Assembly: GCA_002914805.1 (NCBI GenBank)
Contig: JXTB01000027.1
Location: 885,436-949,435, forward strand
Reading direction: 5' to 3'
Source: Parasponia andersonii
Taxonomy: Eukaryota > Streptophyta > Magnoliopsida > Rosales > Cannabaceae
Length of the DNA stretch: 64,000 nucleotides
The notes under the pieces are model-generated. The model did no database searches and was not told the origin of the DNA. It saw nothing but the letters and a program-made list of their open reading frames with translations. Both the position numbers and the translations under genes were made by a program. This document shows, in pieces, positions 12,635 to 22,682 of the stretch. Each line of letters opens with the position of its first letter. Within the stretch, counting starts at the first letter, position 1.

Positions 12635-13336
12635 ATTATATTGTTGATAATATAATTTGTAGAGATGTCATTATATTATTGATTCAATATATATTTGTTC
12701 TTATTTATGTTTAAATATTTGATATCATAACTTTCTAATAGAGTCATTGTTTTCCCACTTAATTCTCACTTTGATTCCAAATTTCCTTTGTATGCATTTT
12801 TTTTTTTACTTTTTCCTAGAATAGGCTTATCTATGTTACTACAATAAAAATTTTCATATGTGATATTTGAAAATATCACTTTTATTTACTTTTAATTGCA
12901 TTTATGAAGTTAGTGACATTTATAACAAATATAAAAGATACTTATATAACTAAAAGCCTAGTGATATTTTAAATATTACTGTCATCTTATATGGTAACAT
13001 TTATTAAATGTTACTAAATTGTATTAATGACACTTCTAAATGTTGCTAAATTATTAAATTTGAAAATGATAAATAATTCTAAAAATTGTCAAAAAATTTT
13101 CAATGACTTTTTAAACATGTTACTAAAGCATATAAATGAGATTTGGAAAAATGTCATTATATTAGATTATGACATTTGATCTTTTAAATTTTCAAAAAAA
13201 AAAAAAGAAAGAAATATCATCAACAAAATTCACTTTTACAAAGTGTTATCATCTGCAAAAGAAATCAAGAATATCATAAGTCATTTTAGAGAACTTTATT
13301 ACAATAGACAAAAAACAGGTTTCTAAATATATATAT
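12635..13336. other. AT-rich spacer with dispersed short repeats
   Basis: Between about 12840 and 13300 there are many copies of ATGTTACTAAA and its complement-like forms (GTGACATTT, ATGTCATT). This suggests a remnant of a DNA transposon with subterminal repeats. No convincing terminal inverted repeats were found and there is no gene. Confidence 0.3.
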
Positions 13337-13594
13337 GGTTGCCAATCTAGTAAGTATTTTTTTTACCTATGTATAAGTATTTTTTTTTTTAGCTGTTAGA
13401 TCATCATCTAATGGTGATCTAATGGTTATAATGAGAAGTATTGAAAGATATGCATTATTAATGTTATTTCTCATCATTAATATTATTTTTCTCTCTTAGT
13501 TTTCATTATAAAAAAAATATGTATGATAAATTTTTATTGACCAAATTGATAACTATGCAAAGATAAAAAAAAAATTACCTACTGGATTGGTGTC
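13337..13594. mobile_element. Small inverted-repeat element (MITE-like), copy B
   Basis: About 258 bp. The left arm GGTTGCCAATCTAGTAAG plus a T-run matches the reverse complement of the right arm (AGACACCAATCCAGTAGG plus a T-run). The flanks are (TA)n. Internal sequence CTGTTAGATCATCATCTAA with AATGGTGATCTAATGG matches copy A at 4814-5018. Copy B is about 50 bp longer than copy A. Confidence 0.6.
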
Positions 13595-14017
13595 TATATA
13601 TATATATATATATGAAAGAAAATTTGACTGATAAGATGCAAAAAATTATAAACTAATGGGATATGAAAATAAAGAGGTTGAGTTACAAATATATGAATAG
13701 AATTCCAATCGACATATGTATATTTCTTTCTTTTTTTTTTTGTTCTTGTCATGAGCAATGAGCTTGTTTTTCATTTCCGAGGATTTTCATGCTCTATTTT
13801 GAATAAATATTAGAATTTGTTGAGGCAAGTCCCTGCCTTTGAGTGGAAGGTCTCTAATAAGCCTTGAGATTTTGTTTTAATTATCTTTTCAAAAACTTGA
13901 TATTAATTTTCCATATCCCACACACTCAAAATTTTGTTTCGCTCAGTAATCATCTTTTCTTGGACTATAGATAGCATAGGTAGCACTTGTAAAGAATTTT
14001 TTTTAAACTCTTTTACC

Positions 14018-14290
14018 CTTATTATGATTTCTAGATAGTATTTACGTCTTCCTACATTATCTAATTTTGTCTATTATAATTCTTTAAATCCTATATTAAT
14101 CTTTTTTTTTCTTTTGTTTGGACGAATCACCTCTTTTATTTATGAACTAATACACTTATTATGATTTCTAGATAGTATTAACGTCTTCCTACATTATCTA
14201 ATTTTGTCTATTATAATTCTATAAATCCTATATTAATCTTTTATTTTTCTTTTGTTTGGACGAATCACCTCTTTTATTTATGAACTAACA
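14018..14290. repeat. 137-bp tandem duplication, two copies
   Basis: The block starting CTTATTATGATTTCTAG at 14018 is repeated at 14155 with only a few differences, ending near TTTATGAACTAA. It is non-coding. The high similarity suggests a fairly recent slip or unequal exchange. Confidence 0.85.
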
Positions 14291-15599
14291 TAACACGGAA
14301 GAAAAAAGGGTTTCTTCAGTAAATGAAAATGTTATTTCAAAAATCACTTTTACATCTTCTTCTAGTTTTTTCTTAATAAATTTGTAGAATAGATTAAATG
14401 TGTGAACAAAGTAATAGAAGCAGTTAGCTATTTATGGAGATAAGTCAAGAGCCAATAAATTTCCTACCATTTTCGCCCAAGCTGTGTGCATGTGTTAATT
14501 TTTTATTGACATTCATGCCATTATGGAAGCTATTTCTTATTTTTCTTAAACAAATAAATGCACCATAGCTTAATATAAAACAATAATAATATGAAAAGAA
14601 AATGTATCCTCTTAAGCCTCTAAGGAAGCTTGAAATGGAACTCAAGTAGGGCCACGACCAGCTACTCTTTTTTTTTTCTTTCAAAGATAGAAAATAAAAC
14701 ATGTCTAAAGCGGACAAAGTCAAATTATTCTCAACAAATATTCATTCAATCTGTCCTATGCACTAAACTAAAGATGGTGAGAAGACATTGAGGTTTAATC
14801 AAGGAATAATTCTAAATTATTAAATATTATAAGCACAATGAATTTTTTTTGTAGATAATGTGTATAACATTCAAATGTTATACTTTATTTGTAAGAACAT
14901 CAATAATCATTATATCCAATGGTCCTGGAGCTATAACTTTCTTTTAGCGGGAGCAAAAGCAAATTTTAATCCAATAATAACACAAAAAAAAAGTATTTAA
15001 ATTTTATATTAGTGTCTCCTAATGACAATAAGATAACATTACATGTCCCAATATCAAAATCGAAAGTTGCACATTTATGAAATATTTACTAACATACAAA
15101 TTAAACTACAACTAATCAAATTTTTAACTAAGGAGAAAAAGTATAAAGGATAAAATACACCATGTGAGATTTATTTTTTATTATATTTGTCTATCTGATC
15201 TTTAGTAGTACTATTGAGACTTGTAGTCATTGAAAACAAAGGGATTCTTTCTCAATCCCAATTCCCCTCCTCAAAATATAGAAAATTGAATACAAAACGA
15301 AATTTAAATATTATGGTCTTAAGTTAGGAATAAAATTGACATTTCATATCTAATAGTTGTGACAAATTTGGAAAATAAAAATCTTATTGGGGCTAAAGAA
15401 GAAAATAAAACATCACATTCTAGTTAAATATAACATGACATAAATTATTGGGACGATAAAAATAAAATCTCACATCTTATAGTAGGGACAAAACTAGAAA
15501 CAAAAGTCTCAATAGGAGCCAAATTTGAAAATAAAATCTCATATAGTACTAAATTATAAAGTGATAAAAGTTTAGAAGGGCAATGCCCCCCCTCCCTTT
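14291..15599. other. AT-rich spacer, no gene seen
   Basis: A minus-strand open frame of 92 codons (14445-14723) has composition typical of chance frames and matches no family I know. Degenerate copies of AATAAAATCTCACAT...TAGGGACAAA occur at 15310-15560 as loosely spaced repeats. Nothing else was recognised. Confidence 0.35.
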
Positions 15600-16790
15600 T
15601 GCCTCTGCCTTTGATTACAACATGTCATATTGATTATACTTTGATCTAATACATTATGTTAATGTTTTGATCAAACGCATTATATTAATGTGCTATAAAA
15701 TATATTCCATGGTTAATAAACTTATGTTAGTTAATATACATGTGATGTGCAAGTTATATGTATCTAATTCATTATATTAATCTTAGTGTAGTGTAAATGC
15801 ACTATAAAGTATAACCATAGTTAATAAACTTGTGTTCGTTAATAATGCGATATTAAGACCAAATGGAATTATGTTGTTGTATAAAAAAATAGATCAAAAT
15901 AAACACATTTTGGAGATGTATAGCCTTTTCTATTCTACTCATCTCCCTATTTTCAACCATTATAAAACACTATAGGTTTTCTTGTTGAAACAACAATTAA
16001 CAATTTGTGGTATTAGAGCTTGGATTTGGAGCAAGTTAGAGGTCAAGAGGGGAGAAAGAGGGGAAAGGGGGGAACGAAGGATTTGAAGAAGAAAAATCAT
16101 AGCTAAAACAAATGGTTCAAGCTTGAAAGCCTAGCAATCATTTACACCAATTTTTAAAGTTGAATACCTTGTCTATTGTGGTTGATTTATAAGATATAAT
16201 AGAGATTGGCTTTAAAGAAACTGAAATAGAAGTGGACTTTTCAAAAAGTGATGTATGCTACTCTAGCACAAGTGGCTCAACCATTGAAGAAAGTAATTAG
16301 TTTGTGGATAATAGCTGCACTAATCATACAACAACAAACAAGCATATTTTTATTAATATGGAAACTGCAAATTCAAAAGTGAGAATTAGAAATGATGGTT
16401 TGATAGATGTACAAGGAAAGGGAACAATTGGATTCCAAACTAAAAGAGCTCACAAATTATTCGAGGTATTTTGTATGCACAAGACTTTAATCAAAGCCTA
16501 TTGAGTATTGGGTAACTTTTTCAAAATGGCTACTCACTTTATTTTAAAGACAATAGCTACATATCTTTAATAAAGGAGTGGCTGGAGAGCAAAGAAGAAG
16601 CTTGACTTGGTTCATATAGATGTTTGTGGGCCAATGTAAATGACCAAAGTATGTTGGTCATCATTAACTTTCTATAATGCATGAAAAGTAATGAAGTATA
16701 TGTGCATAGCATGTTTATTAATATTATTACTAATTTGACATACTAAGAGAAAATTCTAGATGAGTTGTTACACATCTTAATTTGAAATCA

Positions 16791-16925
16791 AGTTCAAATC
16801 TTTGTTTCATGCATCTATGATAGATATTATTCATTTGTATTCTTACTCACTGCTTTAAGTTCAAATCTTTATTTCATGTATCTATGACATATATTATTCA
16901 TTTGTATTATTACTCACTACTTTCC
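16791..16925. repeat. 67-bp tandem duplication
   Basis: The block AGTTCAAATCTTTGTTTCATG at 16791 is repeated from 16858 with few differences, both copies ending in TACTCACTRCTTT. It lies inside the worn copia remnant. Confidence 0.75.
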
Positions 16926-17007
16926 GAAGAGTGTGAATTGTTTATCTTTTTACTTTGGAGCAGTGGAATGAAATGAATAAAAGAATGTGAGATTCCAAAG
17001 CATTCAA

Positions 17008-17080
17008 AAAAGTGAAGGTAGATATTCATGATAAGTTTGATTCAAAAGAGTGAAGGTAGATATTCATGATAAGTTTGGTA
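17008..17080. repeat. 38-bp tandem duplication
   Basis: GTGAAGGTAGATATTCATG followed by ATAAGTTTG occurs at 17012 and again at 17050. It is nearly exact. Confidence 0.8.
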
Positions 17081-17200
17081 CCATAGAGGATGGATACAAA
17101 ATAGTATCCCCTCAAATATATGTTCAGTAGGGATTGATACTATAATTTACAATGCAAATGGCAAAATCATGGCATGATATAAAATAAGTTAATGGCATAT

Positions 17201-17745
17201 TATCACCAAAGAACACAAAAGCTAAGGTGTCGGGGGTGTCATTCCCTGGGCTAAGGATGTTGGCCTAAACTCTGGCCTCTGGCATGAGGTGCATTGCTAA
17301 CAGTATAAGTCCTTAATAATGGTTTAATCTATCATTTTGAGTTTGATGACTTATTATTGGACATGTTTAGCTTTTTATTATTTATTTTTATTTTTTAAGT
17401 GTCTTAATTAATCATGTATTATGTGAAGCTAACAAAATAACACGTAGTTAAATTAGGTTCACCTTAGAATAAATGGGGGAAAATGATATTACGAAAGACT
17501 CGCTAAACAAAATCTAATTTGGTACACAACATTCATTTACTAGTTAGCAAGTCTGAATAAAAGGGATCTGGGCTGAATTAAAAGGTCGAGCCCTTTAAGA
17601 AAACTTAGGCTTATCTAGTAAGTAATTGGTAGAGCAAGCAGAGAGAGTCATCGTGAGGAAGAGTAACATTGGCGGTTACAGGACAGGAGTCGAAGTCAAA
17701 CTGTCCAAGAGTAATGATTGTCAAAAGAAAAAATCAGAAAAATAG
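17201..17745. other. Spacer upstream of the host pseudogene
   Basis: No gene was seen. A short GC-richer patch (17227-17300) and the stretch 17630-17745 may be the old promoter and 5' untranslated region of the pseudogene that follows. Confidence 0.35.
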
Positions 17746-18346
17746 ATGAATGGATTCATTGTTTGAAGGGATGTGCTTTTTAACCCTAATTCTAATGAAT
17801 CTATATCTGCATCTACATTTGTATCTGATGATGCACCAAATTCAACATCATCTGAGAATCAGAATCAGAATCGTAATCATAATCAACTTATTTGATAAGA
17901 GTCTCTTCTCTGATCTCACGCTTGTCTCTGAATCAATAACCCCAAAGGGTCAACAACAAGAACAAGAACAAGATAATGTTCCCTCTGTTTCCATTTCTGT
18001 TTCTCGACAAATTTCTAAAAAGAAAAAGAGGGCTAGCTTAAGGATTAGATATGCTAGAGATCCTGATGAGGCCCAGGCCTAAGTCCAAGCCCAAGTCCAA
18101 CCCCTTCCTGACGACGGCCCTGCTCTTCCGTCACCAACTGCTTATGTAGCATATGACGATAATGATTTAGAGCTTGACTTAGTCCAAATCAAGGCCCAAA
18201 TCTCAGACAAGCTCAATCTTGTCCATCAATTGGCAGTCCCTATGCCCGCAGCCCGTAAGGATGCCATTGCCAGTCGAAGAGAAGCTGCTGAGACCCTGCT
18301 CAGGGTTTCAAATGCCTATGCTAACCTCGAGATACAACTTAATGAC

Positions 18347-18935
18347 TGTTGGGAATCTGACTGACCCAGATTCGCCGCTCCTAGGATTTCACTTCAAAGA
18401 AATGTTAGAATAATGGAGAAATAATAATAAGAAATAGAAATCAATCTCACAACACAAGAATTTAAGTGGAAAATTCTCAAATCAGGAGAAAAACCATTGT
18501 CTCTCAGGAAAGAATTTCATTATATGAAAAATTTCTACAATCACATAGATTTCCCTCTTTTCTACCCAATACACTCAAGCACTTTCTCACAAGTATTCTT
18601 TCACTTACACTTTATACTACCAATCTTTGAAACCTCTTATTTTACAAAGAAACTCTACTCTCTTTGAAAGAAGAAATAAAGAGAAAGAAAAGATTTAATT
18701 AGAAGAGAGAACTTGAAACGCTTTCAAGTTTTGGGATGAAGAGAATGATGAATGAAGTCTCTATTTATAGGCTTTGAAAGGTAGTGAGAATACTACCTTT
18801 TACTGTCGCTATTACGGTTGCTCATTTTCACTATTGCTATGACGGCTGCCCTTTTCACTATTTCTATGATCACTGCCCTATTCACTATTGCTATGATGGT
18901 TGTCATTTTTACTTCTATTCACACATATATCAACA
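18347..18935 (-). repeat. LTR (3' in element sense) of the gag-only copia
   Basis: 589 bp with the same ends as the copy at 20261-20858 (TGTTGGGAATC... and ...ATATCAACA on the + strand). Near the right end lies a run of degenerate ~24-bp units, TTTTCACTATTGCTATGACGGC-like. Confidence 0.88.
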
Positions 18936-20260
18936 ATCTCCCAGTTGAAGACTTGATTTCAATCACGTCTTCATATACGTCTCATCTCATAGCTTATATT
19001 GCTATCATTGTCTTCACTGACAATCATACTCCACCATATGAGTACACATACCACTTAGAATTGACGAATTCTAAGAATTTCATCTCGGCTCATGTTGAAA
19101 GTACCTTGCTGATAATTATGGTGCTGACTCCCAAGTTTGGCTTCTCTAGGAGTCCATCAGCCATCGACATCATTCAGCACACGCCTTACATCAATGCCAA
19201 ACCAATGCTTGTGTGCAAACTTACTATCACTAATTATGACACATCCTCTTTTATGGCGTCTTTGGAGATTAGTAGTATACTATGAGGATGTAAATATCAT
19301 GATCAAAGGACAAGATCATCATCTCCATCATAGGAGATAATATTAGCAGCATCACCATATTTAGAGCTTTTAGTCAAGCCCGCTCTACCTTTTTGACAAT
19401 TTCTTTTTAGATACCCAGATTGTCCACACCTCCAGCAGATTATATTCTTTTTCATGGAATTTTTTTTCCTAGTATCAACTGCCAAGACTGAGCCTTCAGA
19501 TGAAATATTACTTCCACCACCCGTCTGCCTTCTTTCTTTAGACAAAAGTTTACTTGTGACCTCAGAATGAACTACAGTCTCATTCTCATACACCAAAATA
19601 GGTTTCATATGCTCATAGGAAGGTGGAATAGACCAGATGAATCGCAATACCTTATCTTCATTCTAATAGCCTCCAATTCAGAAATGATACCATTCAAGAC
19701 ACTTAGATGATCAGAAATTTTCGTACCTTCATTCATACGCAATGTATGAAACTGCTCCTTCAGGTACACTCGATTTGAGATACTTTTTTTCTGATACAAT
19801 TCTTCAAGCTTTCTATAGAGATCTTTGGCCATCATTATTCCAAGCACATTTGCGAGGACATTTTTGGCCAAACACATACATATCACACTTGCAACTATCT
19901 CATCCAGATCATCCCAGTTTTTATCGCTCATGCTAGATTTCTCAGAATCTCTGTCCTTATAAGCCTCTCTACCTTTCCAAACCTTGTGTAATCTAGACTG
20001 AATCAATAAATCCTTGATTCATATTTGCCACAAGCCAAAATTGATGTTTCCATTAAATTTCTCCACTTCAGCTCTAACTGGAATTGAAATCTTGTTTCCT
20101 GACATCTTACTTTGTACTTCTAACTTGAAAAATCGCTAAGAAAATTTCCAAGAAGGATTAAAGAGTTCAAATGCTCTCACTTGAACATAACCTCCTTATA
20201 CAAAATTTCTTAGACTAACACAAGCTATAGTGTACCAAAGAACCCCGCTCTGATACAACT

Positions 20261-20858
20261 TGTTGGGAATCGGACTGACTCAGATTCGCCGCTCTCAAGA
20301 TCTCACTTCAAAGAAATGTCAGAATAATAGAGAAATATTAATAGGAAATAGAAACCAATCTCACAACACAAGAATTTAAGTGGAAAATTCTCAAATCAGG
20401 AGAAAAACCACTGTCTTTCAGAAAAGAATTTCACTATATGAAACGTTTCTACAATCACATAGATTTCCCTCTTTTCTACCCAATGACCCCAATATACCCA
20501 AACACTTTCTCACAAGTATTCTCTCACTCACACCTTATACCGCCACTCTTTGAAACCTCCTATTTCACAAAGAAACTCTACTCTCTTTAAAAGGCGAAAT
20601 AAAGAGAAAAAAAGGAATTAATTAGAAGAGAGAACTTGAAATGCTTTCAAGTTTTGGGATGAAGAGAATGATAAATGAAGTCTCTATTTATAGGCCTTGA
20701 AAGGTAGTGAGAACACTACCTTTTACTATTGCTATTACGGTTACCCCTTTTCACTATTATTATGACGGCTGCCCTTTTCACTATTGTTATGACGGCTGCC
20801 CTATTCACTATTGCTATGACGGCTGTCCTTTTTACTTCTATTCACATATATATCAACA
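20261..20858 (-). repeat. LTR (5' in element sense) of the gag-only copia
   Basis: 598 bp, the partner of 18347-18935. It carries the same degenerate TTCACTATTGCTATGACGG units (about 20725-20830) and is flanked on the right by the ATGAC duplication. Confidence 0.88.
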
Positions 20859-21140
20859 ATGACACCTGCAAATCCGAGGATTTTGACACTGCCGAAACCT
20901 TTAACCAGACCATTGCTGCTACTGAAAACCACAAAAACTCTCTTCTCGCTGCACTTGCTGATGCGAAAGCCACTGCGACGTCATTGAATCTAGGACGGAG
21001 GAGGTTCTCTCCTCCTAGATCACTCCCGAGGAGGAATGCGCTTCTCCGCACTGTCATTTCGCAAAGGTCTTTGCTTTTCTTTAGCTTTTCTCTATTATTA
21101 TTATTATTATTATTCTTTTATTTCTCACTGCAAATTCAGA

Positions 21141-21220
21141 TTTTGATTGTTTTCCATCACAGGATGCCTTGACCAAAGCCAAATTTTGATTGTTTTCCAT
21201 CACAGGATGCCTTGACAAAG
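21141..21220 (+). repeat. 43-bp duplication spanning an intron end of the host pseudogene
   Basis: TTTTGATTGTTTTCCATCAC with the following AGGATGCCTTGAC occurs at 21141 and at 21184. The duplicated piece contains the presumed intron acceptor (CATCACAG) and the first codons of the next exon, so the pseudogene has two tandem copies of one splice acceptor. Confidence 0.75.
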
Positions 21221-22590
21221 GCCAATTTTGCTATCAGCATAGCACAATAACTGTCTTCAAAACAATTGGACCAATGGCTCTCTTCAACAAAATTCTTAGA
21301 GCTCAAGAAGATGGAACTACAGATCGAATCTAATGTCGTAAATGAGGCTCGAAATGCATCGAATACTTCCACTGAGCAATCAGTTGAGGATGACAAGAAA
21401 GATATAGAGTCTCTTTGTAACAAAAAGAGTCTTATCATGGATGGACTGCAACACCTACTCACTCTTGTCAAACTGAAACCGATTCGAACGTCCAAGCCGT
21501 CGACAATAGGATTGCCAACGTGGTCTCTGGTTTTCAGGAGATTCAATCCAACATTGACTCCCAAGTTTGCTAACTTGCAATCTTGTATTTATAACATGGA
21601 TTTAGAAACCAAAGCTTTATCAAAACATAAAAGGGAAATCAATGATTTCTTAGCTCAACGACAAAACAAGGGGGCCAAGTTGAGAGGGAACTCACCAACT
21701 CTTCCCTCGACGAAGCAAACACATACCAGCAAGTTGTTGGGCTTAGAAACAATTATATGATGTTTGTTTTGAAGTCCATAGAAGATAAGAATAGGCTTGC
21801 TAATAAGACCGAGAAGAAATTTCCGATCATGCCCAATTGCTCCAACACGAGGTTTTAGCATCAAGATCTTCATTAGAGTTTAGTTACTTTTAGCACAATA
21901 ACTAACTTAATTGTGGACACCAGGTCTAATACTTTTGCTGATGAACAAAGTTGTCAAGGTCGATACTGAATTCATTTTTTGCTGACACGAAACACTACCT
22001 TATAAACAGAAGAAAATAGAACAGGAAGAGTGTTCTGCAGAGCCTTTTCCTACAGTAAAGCACCATAAAGTGAAATATTTTATGTGCGCTTCTTGCAGAA
22101 GCAGGAGATATTTCCAAAGTAAATAACTGCAAATAGATTTCTATTTTACGCTGTAATGAATATTGCTTTCTATCATCGTTTGTTGGTTTAAAACGGAATG
22201 AAATATGGAAAATTGTCGTTTAACTCTACCCATATCTTTTTCACCACCTTAGTTTTTTTCCCCCTACTCTATTAGAATGTTCTTTACCGGATTAACGTAT
22301 TACACTTTTTCTAGGAACTGTCTACAAGAAAATCTAGCATCCAGCAAGATATTTCATCATCCAAGCAGAAAATAATTATCATAGACAAAAGAGTCCCAGA
22401 GCTGGAAGTGGTTGCGGCTGCAAGAAATTTTAAGGAAGCCGCACGAATAGCGGCTGAGGCAAAGCCATTGATTGTTGAAAGGATTGACATTCAGATTGAG
22501 ATGGAATGAGCCGTCATAGAGCTTGATAAGCTTGAGAACGAAATTAGTGACCATGTTAAGAAACTACAGGAGACAGAGCTAGTCATTTCA

Positions 22591-22682
22591 ATTTATAGGA
22601 CTAAAAATGTCTTCTAATTAATTACAAATATACAATTATAATATTTTGTAATTAATTCTAATTGATACAAAATAATTGAACA
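22591..22682 (-). repeat. Left terminal repeat of the short-LTR copia
   Basis: This 92-bp segment is nearly identical to 27624-27717. Host pseudogene sequence begins immediately to its left. Confidence 0.75.

Larger units (their letters stand above)
15600..17200 (+). mobile_element. Badly worn Ty1/copia fossil
   Basis: A copia-type primer-binding site (GTGGTATTAGAGC, about 16009) follows a probable LTR end near 16000. At about 16290-16500 the + strand resembles the protease/pre-integrase region (DNSCTNHTT, then VQGKGTIGF). Near 16595-16640 lies an integrase-start-like LVHIDVCGPM. The rest is unrecognisable. It is shortened and has many breaks, so it is old. The LTR limits are uncertain: 15600-16000 holds two related blocks about 110 bp apart, around GGTTAATAAACTTRTG. 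Confidence 0.5.
18347..20858 (-). mobile_element. Non-autonomous, gag-only Ty1/copia element
   Basis: The element is 2512 bp with LTRs at 18347-18935 and 20261-20858. The five bases on each side are ATGAC, a perfect target duplication. A copia primer-binding site (RC of GCTCTGATACAACT) adjoins the right LTR and a polypurine tract (RC of ATCTCCCAG) adjoins the left. The ~1.3-kb interior holds gag-type sequence only, at 19303-20006. This is a gag_UBN2-like segment followed by a zinc knuckle (CWRCGQSGYLKRNC). No protease, integrase or reverse transcriptase is visible, so it would depend on proteins from relatives. Over the first ~120 LTR bases I count 11 differences, so it is probably some millions of years old. 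The gag region has a few breaks. It sits in an exon of a host pseudogene. Confidence 0.88.
17746..22588 (+). pseudogene. Decayed host gene for a coiled-coil protein with a UVR-like motif
   Basis: Coding-like stretches lie at 17750-18346, 20859-21070, about 21214-21865 and 22315-22588. The gene began MDSLFEG at 17750. Its product was rich in Gln/Glu and Lys, with long heptad-like segments such as RREAAETLLRVSNAYANLE, LNQ/FNQTIAATENHKNSLLAAL and ELDKLENEISDHVKKLQE. Near 22410-22455 the stretch AARNFKEAARIAAEA resembles a UVR motif. Acceptor-like ends precede 21214 (CCATCACAG) and 22315 (TTTTTCTAG). It is broken by a retrotransposon inside an exon at 18347, several frame changes (for example in 17750-17900 and 20990-21070), and stops near 18080, 21249 and 22508. 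Plants have an uncharacterised coiled-coil/UVR-type family of this style, but its exact name is uncertain. Confidence 0.6.

Noticed and set aside
12835-13320. Possible CACTA-type transposon (TTACTACAATAAAAA near 12836, TTATTACAATAG near 13300)
   Set aside because: The two ends are similar in direct rather than inverted orientation and no target duplication was seen. Only the internal short repeats are reported.
14445-14723. 92-codon minus-strand frame
   Set aside because: It has no family resemblance and sits in AT-rich spacer with homopolymer runs.
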